Under the pieces are notes generated by a model. The model was not told the origin of the DNA. It saw nothing but the letters and a program-made list of their open reading frames with translations, and did no database searches. A program made the position numbers and the translations under genes. Positions 51,838 to 62,843 of a stretch of 64,000 nucleotides of DNA are shown one piece after another. The stretch comes from Eumeta japonica (Eukaryota > Arthropoda > Insecta > Lepidoptera > Psychidae): assembly GCA_005406025.1 (NCBI GenBank), contig BGZK01000076.1, positions 620,001 through 684,000 on the forward strand. The letters run 5' to 3'. Numbering within the stretch: position 1 is the stretch's first letter; every line of letters begins with the position of its first letter.

Positions 51838-54800
51838 TCACTTGCCCTCGTCTTGTTCCATGGGCTCTTCCGACACAGAACGCGAGCTGTCCGGTGAACT
51901 GTCGATATGCATTAACTTTTTACTAAATTGCAATTTATGGCACTTAACAATTTAGAATAAAATAACGAAAAAATATGAAATACAAGACAGAAATAAGAAT
52001 ATTTCTCTGATAATTGTATTGTTAAAACGTGTAATCATTTTCCAATAAACAAGATGCTGATGTATTTCGAATTTCGATTAGAACTTTAGTCATCATGTCT
52101 AATCAGCTTCCATGATTCGTCAACAAATATAATATTATAAATATCAATGAACTACCCTATTCTGAAACATTCTTATGATATATAATTTGCTAAAATTAAC
52201 CTAACCGGCTAATCGTTCTTATCCATGAAGTATAAAGAAGTGGTGTAAAAACGAATGTGACGTCAAACATACTTGTGCAGGCGATGCTGCGACATGTGCC
52301 GCATGGAGAGGCCGGCCATGGCCGCGGCCGTGTCGATGGCATCGCGCTCGGTTTGCAACGCTCCCAGCCGCGCCGCCTGCAGAGCCGGCGCTGCTTCCGC
52401 TGCCGATAGACCTACCAGCCCGCTGAATCGCTTTACCTGAAGCACACCCATTGCATTTATTATCATATAAAAAATTGTATTATCCGAATACAGTAAACTA
52501 AAAGTAATTACAAACGACAATAAATGCTTATTATAAAAAATGTTTTCCCATTTTATGTCTACACGGGCGGAAACCATTATAAAAAGGATTACTGAAATAG
52601 AATTCGAAAATCGGTCTCGAATAATCAATAAATACAATATAAATGCATAATTTAGTGAAACGTGCAACCCTTACAATAGGCCAGTGCTGGGCTTGTACGG
52701 CAATAGTCTTATGCAGCGTATCCTGCGCGTGTGGCGCTGGTGCGCGTGCTAGCTCGGCTAGCGGTACGGGCGCGCACTCGTCACCGAGTAGTGCGCGCAC
52801 GCATTCCTGTGCGCAGTCGCACATCGCCGGGAGATCGTAGCCGCCTTCTAGAGACAGCACCACCTAAACGTATAAGCAAAGGAATTTAAATATGTATTGA
52901 ATATAAAAATAGAAAATGTGAAATCGTATATCATAATATTTCGAAGGTTGTATTTTATTGTAAATATTTGCCTTCTAAAGCTCTCAATTTTAAAGTTTTC
53001 AACATATATCTTTTTATATTACTCTAGTTTGTGACGTGTACCTTGCCGTTGGCGAGCTGCTGCAACTCGCGCGTCATATGCGCGAAGCAAGCGGCCGACA
53101 CGCGGTAGCCGCCCAGCGGCGCAGGGTGTCCGCTCGCCGCGTCGAACCCGCACGACACTAGTACTATCTCCGGGTCGTACTCCTGCGACACGTTATTCGC
53201 TTTATATTAAATATATTCGTTAACTATCAATTCTTAACAAAAACAAACAGAATAATTATCTCTTATTATCACAATCAAAGAAAAGGCAATTCAAAAAACG
53301 AGAGCATCATCTTAATCACGAAATAAAATCATTGTTCACCGCACGCATTCCCACCCCCGGACGGAGATCCGCCAATCCCAGCGTCGCGGGCACCGCAATG
53401 GCAAGCTGAAAGGCACTCGCACCGATCTAGCTATTGTAACCGTAAATACTTGATTGAAAACTTATTGAAATATCATGCGAAATTTTCTTATTTTCTTTTG
53501 TTTTGTTGCTAATAGTCTACCATCTGTTCAATTAAAAGACACTATGTATAATAGAGGCGTTGATACTATATCTTCTCTTTGGAGCTATGAATCAATAACG
53601 GAAGTCTTATTTTGATTGCAATGTCGTTCCCATTGAAATATACTATGTGGTATATTTCAATGGGAACGACATTACAATCAAAATAAGAATTTTATGCACT
53701 TAGTAGTAATGTCATAGCATCAACAATATTTGTATGAGCAGATATATTTTAACAGAATCTTCTTAACATTACATGAAATTTGGCCTCGACACATAGACGC
53801 ACTCTGTGCAGTGACTGCGCGTGTTCAGTACATGTGGAGCCAATGTTAGGAATAATTTAGAGATGTTTAAAAAACGCATGTTGCTTTGAATAATTATTTA
53901 TTTATGCAATATTGAATACATAACGAATCTATGCATATAATAAAATTGTAACAGGCCGATATCTGTACGTCATAGATATTAAAAAAAAATGATATGAGGG
54001 ATCTTTATTAGAGTAATAGAAGCCAAAACAACAGTTTTTAGAATTTCTGTCTGACTGTCTTACTGTATGTTTGTTACCGCATCATGCGAAAACCGCTGAA
54101 CGGATTTTGATGAGGTTTTCACAGTTCGGTAGTTTGGGGTCCAACTTAACATCGAAGCCATGTTTCATCTAATTTGCTTGGGTACAACCAGAGATAGAGC
54201 TTGACCTCTCCGTGTACTGTCTTCCATACATTAGAGAGGTCATTTAAAATGATCGAGTGGGAAAAATGTAAATAAATGCCACAAACGTTTCCAAAATGTT
54301 TTAAATATTGTAGCGTACGCGGGCGAAGCTGCAGGCAAAAGCTAGCATTATAAAATGATTAGCTGTCTACTTACCCTAGCGATGGGCATGACGATGGTAC
54401 GGAAGGCGGCCAGGTACTCTGCGTCGGCTAGCGGCGGGTTTAGTCCGCCTGACCACGCTACGTTCACGTTGTACCCAAGTCCTGGACCGCTGCCGCACTA
54501 TACAAACAGAGACAAAAAGAAGCGAATATTAAAAGATCTGACTATCGATAAAATAATAATTTGATGTAATAATAAATTAGTTTCAATGTCTGAATCGCTG
54601 ACTGACATGGATTATGCCATGAATTTAAAACTTAATTTGATTATACTCGTTGTAAATTTCTGTTTTTCTTATGTGCCACCAATAATACATATGAGTACTA
54701 ACATAAATTGAATAAATAGAAGTCATATTCAATTATGATGTCATAATAATGCAATTTTTGTACAGACAAATATCATACATTTTTAGCATTACTTGAAGGA

Positions 54801-57800
54801 CGATTAATTTTAAAGGAAATGTCTATTCAAAATGTAACAAAAACAGACCTCTGTGGGACCCCCTGTGCCAGGGAAAAAGTTGCCATCGTCGTGTCGGTGA
54901 ATAGAGATGTACAGTACGTGCGGGTCTTCATAGAATATCTGCTGCGTACCGTTACCGTGATGCACATCCTGAAAATAATAAAGTTGCAGACATAAGCTTA
55001 TAACATGTATAAATTTTGAGGAGGTATCTATGTATTACATATAATAATAAGTTATTACTTTAACTGATCAATTCTTGTAAAAGTATGTATAAATAATATA
55101 TAGATATACACATACACAAGTATCTCGGAAACTGCAGTAACAATTTTGATGAAAATTTATCTTATACTTTTGACAGTTGTGCTTTTCAAGTCTGCCTATA
55201 TATATGATCTCAAGTTATCATAACAAGTTTTCCCATAAGAGATTATCATATTCCTACGGTGAACTCGAAAGAAGTAAATAACCCTCAGTTGCCCGTGACT
55301 ACAAGTACAAAGAGAGAAATAAGAAAATTGTTTTTATTTAATAAAAGGTGCTTTAATGCTCTTATCAAAAATTATAATAAATTTATCTAGATAATCATAA
55401 CCAATTCAGAAATACAATTCCCAACATATTCATCTTAATTATTAAGTTTTAAAATAGTCCTAATTTAAAATTCTAACAATGAAACAAAAATGAATTCTGA
55501 AAAAGGGCTATAGGAGAACAATCATATAAAGACTTAACAATCAAATTGTTAAAGCAATGATTGGAAGTTTAGAAATATGTATTCATACTAAGACGAACAT
55601 ACCCAATCGACAATAAGTATCTTCTGCAGGCGCTGCCGACTGTGAAGTAGGCGCGCGGCTACGGCCACGGAGTTAAAGAAACAGAAGCCCATAGCTTGAT
55701 TGGGTTCGGCGTGGTGGCCCGGTGGCCGCACGACCGCAAACCCGTTGCGCAACTCGCCGCGCGCTACGCGACTCGCCAGGTCAAGTACCGCGCCAGCCGC
55801 CATCCTGCAACAAAATGGTAGAAACTAAATAATATCACAATAGCACAATACATGTCATAGTGAGATTAGACAAACGTCATAAATCTCTAATATTTGTGTT
55901 TAAAAGGACATTACAATAACTATATATTTGGAAAAGGGGAAGGACTCAACGATATTTAAGAAGGAAAGAGGCGGGGATTAAACTAATATAATATTCGAAA
56001 CTCCTGAAGATTTTTAGTAATTATAAAATGAATCAACAAACACCAAAGTTACGTATTATACTAAAAATACAATAAATTAAAACATAAGAGGTCATACAAA
56101 GAATTGAGGTTTTATATCAATAAATAGAAAAAAAAAACTATTACAAGACTCATTATCATGCGAAGTATTTGAATGCATTAAATATATATATATACATATA
56201 TATATGACAATGAAGTGAAAATTGAAACAACGAAATTGTGTCTAATTGTTTGCTTAACTATAAAGTACTTGTATGAGGTCAAGTTAAGTACCTGGCGGCA
56301 GCGGCGGTATGCGCCTCGCTCCAGGCCGTGTCGGAATCGACGCCCAAGCCGCCGCACGCCAACCGCACTAACTGGCGCGCCTCGGTAGGCACGCGCTGGT
56401 CGCGCGCGCGCCCTCCGAACACCAGCACGTGCGCCTCCGTGTGCACACTCTATGCACCCACACGACACATCGATTATAACACATTGAAATATAGAATTTA
56501 TTGCAAATGTCTACAAATATAATCTAATAAGTTGAAATTAAATTAAAATCAACCTTTTCATCTTTTTAGTTGTTCAATTTCTAAAAATGCTGAAATGCAT
56601 ATTTTTTTATTATCTACTAGCTGGCGCGGTAGACGTTGTTCTGCCCTACCTTATAGGTGGCTTACTCATATAGTTATTGGCCGCAACTTCATCGGCATAG
56701 ACATAGAACGAATTCCTTAATCTTTTGTATCAATCAATGTCAATCTCAATCCCGTCTCGTTTACGATTCCATCATGGTCACACTTTTCTTTCTGATCTCG
56801 TCTTTACATTCGTTTTCGACCCCAATTTCGCTCGCAATTTCGGTCCCTCTCCCGCTTCCCATGCTTATCCTAGTCCCGTTCTCAATTCTGCTTCCCGTCC
56901 CGCTTTCAATTCTATTATCAGCTACAGTTTTGATTTGGATAAAGTTGGAGGCAAATGCTCTTATCATAATAAAATATAAGCTATATTACTCGGGGATATT
57001 ACAGCTTTCTACAAGTTTCATGAATTATTGAAATCATCTTAGGAATATCAATTCATAGATGAAACTGGGGATAAATGTTAGCAACTTAATTTACTAAAGA
57101 ACAGTGTAGGTAGTTCAGCAGTACAAATACGCTGATAAAGCCAGGGACAAATGCTAGAAACTAATATTCGAATTTCCTCGTACGAAATGTATACAACATA
57201 TTACCAGTGTCAGCATAATTGGATCAATAGTCAAGCGCACGTGGGCGACAAACCTACAAACATTCATTTTTATATATTTGAATTCCTTCATTTTTTAGAT
57301 CGATTGCTATCAATCTCATTTTTGATCCCGAACAATAAAAAAACTACATATATCCATCGTTTAAAACGTAAGTCATGGTCGTGAGTTCATTCGAAAATTC
57401 CTTCGGAAAAAAAAGTACCTTTTAATCTTTCCCGAAACTTCAAATTTCTCGTACAATTGTCTTCACAAGAACCTTTTCCGGATTCTAACAAATACTTTAA
57501 AAATGAACTAAATTAGTCCTGCCGTTCTCGAGTTTTGCGTTTAACAACACATTTAGCCATTTTTACTTAATAGAAATGCAAAGTTCGCAAATACTAATTG
57601 TTTTTGGTCTTAACTTAAAGACTAACAATGAACTTATATAAACTTCGAATCCTCGTTGTATCCTCTTTCAGAATTATATTTATGCATATTGATGGAATTT
57701 CCAAAAACTTCTCCATTTTTTCAACATTATAAGTCATGCACAAAATTTCAAAATGCTAAACCTAATTGTCTCTTTTGCCCTTTGATCAATAAGTCAGTTA

Positions 57801-60800
57801 GTCAGTCATTTTTTCTTAAATATTTATTTATATTGCAACTAATAAGAACCTGTAATTCGTCAAGAGTAGCCTTCCGAGGGCGAGTCCGCTCGCAGCGGGC
57901 AACCAGCTCGGTCTCGCAGAGACGCGCCCACACCGACTGCAGGCGCCCCCCGTGCTCGGGGTGTTGCGGGGCGTGCGCGCCACATGCGCATCCGTGCTTC
58001 AGCATCAGCGAATCGTACGCCAGGCCCGTCGATGCCGTCACCGGTCGGGTGCCGACCTGCCATGCCGTATAATTGTCGTCAATCGAACGACACACTCGTC
58101 TATCTATAATTCCATCCATAGAACGTACATTGAAAGTAAATATAGAAATAAAATACTGACGAGTGGGCTGCTGAGAGCGCGGGCGAGCGGCGCGGCGCCG
58201 GCCGCCTCGGCGGGCGCGGCGGGCTCGGCGCGGCGCGCCGTCAGGTCGATCACCTCGCCCTCCTCCTCGCGCAGTTGCTGCGCCGCGTCGTGAGCGCGGG
58301 TCAGCACCTGAACATCCACAGCGTTTTCTAGTAAACTTTGTCATTACTAACAAAATGGATCTGAAGCAGAGAACCATTTAAATTCAACTGACGATTTAAA
58401 TTGAACAACTCCAACTGAAAAATACTAAAAGAAAATAATATTTTCATTTTTCCGCTTTTATAACTTATTCCAGATCTGTACTGGTATCAAGCCGGTGGTG
58501 CTACATAAATCTATGTTAGTAAAAAATCTCATAGATCCACAATATTAACTCAACATAGAAAATAAATGAGACAATTAAATTATATAATATGATGCAAACT
58601 TTTTGGCATCTGTGAAATTAGGTCTATGTTAAACCGCTATGTATGTCTATGTAAAATATGTGGGACAGTGGTGTGCTTCTCATTTGAAATGTTAAAGTTA
58701 AAAACTAAATATATCAATGTAAAGGTAATTTTAGAGGTATTGGTATTTGTAATATTAATGTCACAAATGTCAATATCTTTAAGACTGACTTAAGTCAATT
58801 CCCAATTATGAAGTTAAAACAACGTATTTTGACGTACTTAATATTTAACTTTAATAGTTAATTATTTCAAATGAGAGTATGAAGCACATCGCTATCCATA
58901 TATTTTTAATAAGGAAAATTAATCAGTGAGTAATATCACACTAAAAATAAAATAGTACTCCATACGAACTGATGACAATGGGAACTATAAAGAATAATTA
59001 TTATGGAACAGGTACCGTTTTTCGTATCTGCTCGCGAAGGTAGGTGTGCGCGGGTGGCGCCAGTGCGGGGTCACCGAGGGGCAGAGGGGCGGACTGTGTG
59101 CGGCCGAGGGGCCGTTTGGGCAAGCGCGGGTGCGCCGCCGGCACCCCGTAGGACTCCGCCTCCGACACGGGCGGCAATGGTATTGCCGTCGGCACGCCTA
59201 CCTGTACGGCCACAAGCGCACAAAAAAAATTGAATTATTTATGGCCTTAATGTTTTAATGAAGATCATTATTATTTTACCAATATTTGCATTTCTATTTA
59301 AAACGATAAACATTTTTTTTTTAGTTTATAATACTTTTAGACTAACTTCTGTGTTAATGATATATGTATCATTTACTATGAAATATAATATATTGAAGAG
59401 AGCGTGATATTTTTCAAAAATTCATAAACATACAAATTCAGGAAAGTTTTAGTTTTCTATTTATGAGACCTGTTAAACCTAATTTAATTTTTATCTAATA
59501 CATTATCTAAATCATATCAAACATTTTTATTGTTAAGGAGGCAAATAAGGAACAAATATCATTTACTAGCGATTATAACCTACTGCACAAAATTTAATAC
59601 TCGAAAATACATTAATAATGTTTTATAGAAGCTGAAAATTTAATATGAATTGGTTTGTACCGTAAGTGGTAGAGGGCGACTCTGGTGGTGCGCATGCGCA
59701 GGTGGCGCGGGCGGTGTGTGATGTGCAGGCGGGACAGGCGGTGGGTGGTGGCCCAAATGGTGAGGCGCGTGTGGCCTTCCGAGAGAGATGTTCGGCATAG
59801 ATGGGCTTGAAAATAAAAGGTCGGGTGGGGGCGGAGGCGCACGTGGGCCTCCGCCGTCCGCGCCTCCTTCTTCTTCCTCTCGGATGGGCGCCGCAGTAGG
59901 AGAACCACGCGGAGATCCACCTTCGCCGCAATCTGTAATATAGTAGTCTTCAGTATTACTAATTAAGCATTTTCTTAATAAATAAATTTTATAAAAATTA
60001 TGTTACGAGATTAAGTGTAAAGTTCATAGTTATACTAAAAACAGTCTATGTATAATATTAAAAATTAACAAAAAAATCTAATTATTTAGCTATTTTATAT
60101 AGATTGTGTAATTTGTTATTCAATACATATTACTTAAATCATTATTAAAACATGACAAAACTAGACTATAAACATATATTTACATTGAACTACAACAATA
60201 AGGTGTACAGGATCGGAACTCACAGCCAACGCAATAAGATAATATATTGTAGATACTAACTGCGCTGCTTGACGCGCACCTTGGCGGGGCGGCGCGCCAG
60301 CGGGGAGGCGCGGCGCTCGATGACGCGCGCCTTCAGCCGCACCTTCAGCATGTTCGGCTCCGACGCTGCGGGTTAGTACACACGCACACATAGCGGGCGG
60401 ACGACAATTGCGCGAACGCCGGCTCGGGGCGTGTAGAGTGGGGGGTCAATGAAATACTTAATAAATCGGTAACTGTATTATGTAATTTTTTCAAATAAAA
60501 TTGCGATGAAGATTGCCACATTGGCTTCTCGACATATATACAGAAATTTAATGACGTTCGGAAGTCATTAAATGGATAAAAAAGGTAATGCAATAAATAA
60601 ACATATTACTTGATCATATGATTGAAATACAAATCTAATAAAACGACAGCAAAATTTATTCTTCGGAATAATAATGCTAATTTCTTTCTGAGAAATAAGA
60701 ATTAATACTAAAATTATTTGTAAGGGCCAGCGCTCGCGCACTACTCGTGCAACACACACGCACACACACAACACGCAGAAACGATGTGGTCAGGGCTATG

Positions 60801-62843
60801 TTGTCACGACGGAACCACAATCTCTACTTGATAGTGTTAAATTTAACATGGTTCCACATAACTGGTTAGTAATTTCATGTGCATCATTTAGTATTCATAC
60901 TATCTAATATTATATTTCTAAAAATACAACTATATCTAATTGTTATAAAATTGGCAAGCATATTAGAAATTATTTTCTTCGGTAATAACTGTATTATTAG
61001 TAACATCTACTATAGTAATTGTGTATATGTAGTATGAGTATACTGGTAGAATAGTAACCTGTTTTCCTAAGGGGAAAATCGGAGTTAGCAGGCGGCGCAG
61101 GTGGCGCCGGCAGCGTCAGTGGGAGCGGCGCAGGTAGGCGGTAAGGGTGCGCAGTGGCAGCCGCCGCCGCTGATGTTATCGACTCCCCGGAAGAAGATTT
61201 CACCACGCCCCTGGAAATGCGATAAACACATCAGGTCCTGTTCGCCTATATCATAAAAAAAATAAAAAAATAGGTTAACCCTGTAGGCCAACCCTGAAAC
61301 TTCCCGCTATTTTCGAGTTCAAAACACTCCAAAATATACGGGATTTGACGCGATTTTTTGAGTAAAAACGGTTTGTTTCGATTTCTTTCGACAACTATTT
61401 CTCGCAAACGAATCAACCGATTTTGACCCGGTTTGCGGCAATCGACGTGTTTTTAATAGGTTAAGAGCTGATTAGATTTTGGAATTGATTGGTCAAGCCA
61501 TTTTAAAGTTATTTGAAATAACCACTTAAAAAATATTTTTTTCTTAGTTTTTTGAAAATTTCTCAAAATCTACCGGTCAAATCGACCCAAACTTTAGAAA
61601 ATCTAAGTTTGGTGAAACTATTTGGAACGTCGTTTAGTGGGTCTCGATTCGGTCAAGCCATTTAAAAGTTATAAGAGGTTTACATACATCCACACACACA
61701 CGCACACACACACACACACACACGCGCGTGCACGCACACACGCACGCACGCACACGCACACACACAGTCAAACGGCCATCATCTCGGATGATCGGGGAAG
61801 CTTCCTATACCCTCAGAACGTCGAGATCTGATGAGAACTCGATTTTTGCAAAATGGGGTGAAACCAATGACTTCCCGAAAATTTTAGAAAATTTTCAATT
61901 TTCTTAGCGGGAAGTTAAAAAATAATTAACAATAACAAAATAATCTAATGATATAGGTAATGTTTGAAACGCTTCAGCTATCAGCTTATTTAGCTATATA
62001 TTTAAAAAATAAATTATTTATTAAAAAGAATGTTCTCACTGACTCATTTATAGATATTTTTCATGAATATTAAACACATATTTTTCAACATCCAACTAGA
62101 GGCCTAAATATCAATTTCCTTAAGTTTCGAATTCATAAATAACTGCATTGCCACGTCATTTTCCATCCTCAATTTTGTCTTTTTAAGCATTTAACGTTCC
62201 AATAGTTCAGAAAACGAAACAGAGTAACGACACGCCATGCCCTGTTCTTATATACATTTGTGATTACTAACTAAAAAAATACTTTTTAAACAAAATCAAA
62301 TACGCACTTTGACATGAGTCATACCAAAATCTATGGGTACCAAGAACAAAACTTAGGGTAACCGTAACGGAAAGGTTATGCCGTCATATATAGGATATAC
62401 AATTGCCACAGAATGCAAAGAGATAAATTAAGGATGATATAATTGTTCCTAGTATATATTACATTAGTCAATGTTACCGTCATAAGTCACATCATATTTT
62501 TTGTACTATATCCATAAAATAGTTCTACAGAACATTTTTATACACAATGGTAAGCAATATTATTAAGCAGTTATTATCATATTGACTGCTAATAAGGTAC
62601 TTACCAATTTCTATAGGGTGAGCTTGAGACTGTGCCATTGGCGTTTGCGGCTGCCTGCTTCTTCATCAAGAACACCTGCAACTTCTGTTTGACTTCGGTG
62701 GAGGCGTTCGCGCTGTGCTCGTGTTTGTCCTTCTTCCGCAGCAGCTCGAGGCGGTCGCGCTCGCGCCGCTCGCGGGCCTCGCGCGCCTCCCGCGCCTCGC
62801 GGGCCTCGCGCGCCGCCTCTACTGCGCGCTGCTGCTCCCACAA
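51838..62843 (-). CDS. HDAC4: Class IIa histone deacetylase HDAC4, 5' end outside window
   Basis: A signal-responsive corepressor that binds MEF2 and shuttles from the nucleus when 14-3-3 binds its phosphorylated serines. Minus-strand exons: 62605-62843, 61059-61210, 60261-60365, 59661-59932, 59016-59201, 58161-58307, 57850-58056, 56292-56449, 55603-55804, 54849-54968, 54375-54497, 53042-53182, 52675-52863, 52273-52436, 51838-51898; every phase joins and 821 residues are visible. Motifs in order: [12 protein letters not shown]; 14-3-3 site FPLRKT-ASEPNML split by an intron; [14 protein letters not shown]; second 14-3-3 site [40 protein letters not shown] (structural zinc Cys/Cys); [10 protein letters not shown]; catalytic [36 protein letters not shown]; tail [11 protein letters not shown]. 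The enzyme keeps Tyr in GGYDL. The first visible exon begins after an acceptor in phase 0, so the start codon is to the right of the window. Confidence 0.95.
53340..53405 (-). CDS. HDAC4: Candidate 66-nt cassette exon of HDAC4
   Basis: In an otherwise AT-rich HDAC4 intron there is a GC-rich island. On the minus strand it reads tttcag, then 22 open codons ([15 protein letters not shown]...MRA), then gtgaac. It would start and end in phase 0, exactly matching its neighbours (...TIVMPIAR and EYDPEIVL...), so inclusion would add 22 residues inside the deacetylase domain without shifting the frame. Vertebrate class IIa enzymes have no insertion at this junction as far as I recall. It could instead be a chance GC-rich repeat. 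Confidence 0.4.
53605..53688. repeat. Hairpin, 39-bp arms, 6-nt loop, in HDAC4 intron
   Basis: 53605-53643 (TCTTATTTTGATTGCAATGT...) pairs with 53650-53688 with a single mismatch; the loop is TATGTG. The size suits a short precursor hairpin, but near-perfect pairing is more typical of a recent foldback or template-switch event. Confidence 0.8.
54010..54345 (+). mobile_element. Helitron-type 3' fragment
   Basis: It ends GGGCGAAGCTGCAGGCAAAA then GCTAG (CTAG at 54342-54345), like the ends at 21527-21530 and 28942-28945. The interior has the phrase GAACGGATTTTGATGAGGTT, common in moth repeats. The 5' end is not clear. Confidence 0.45.
56617..57250 (-). mobile_element. Helitron-like repeat, minus orientation
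   Basis: The left border CTAGCTGGCGCGGTAGACGT is, on the minus strand, an end in CTAG followed by T. It is followed by a degenerate pyrimidine-rich array (CCCGTCTCG, CCCGCTTCCC, CCCGTTCTC units, about 56740-56910), mirroring the purine-rich array at 20560-20720. The frames at 56657-57031 are translations of this array. Confidence 0.45.
58660..58905. repeat. MITE-like inverted repeat in HDAC4 intron
   Basis: GTGTGCTTCTCATTTGAAAT near 58672 is matched in inverted orientation by ATTTCAAATGAGAGTATGAAGCACAT near 58863, with AAAGTTAA on the inner side of both arms. Confidence 0.5.
61273..61918 (-). repeat. Interspersed repeat TTAACTTCCC..., copy 3, with (CA)n
   Basis: On the minus strand it begins TTAACTTCCCGCTAAGAAAA and ends GGCCTACAGGGTTAACC, like copy 2. 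A CA/TG microsatellite lies at about 61688-61768, the same position inside the element as in copy 2. It lies in the HDAC4 intron directly upstream of the 14-3-3-site exon. Confidence 0.75.

Noticed and set aside
56657..57031. 124-codon + frame
   Set aside because: Translation of a degenerate pyrimidine-rich repeat array in a Helitron-like element.
57802..58377. 191-codon minus frame
   Set aside because: It fuses two HDAC4 exons (58161-58307 in another frame and 57850-58056) through an intron; the true exons have clear splice sites and separate phases.
59612..59931. Two 102-codon minus frames
   Set aside because: Both are out of frame. The third frame, in phase with neighbouring HDAC4 exons, encodes [14 protein letters not shown].
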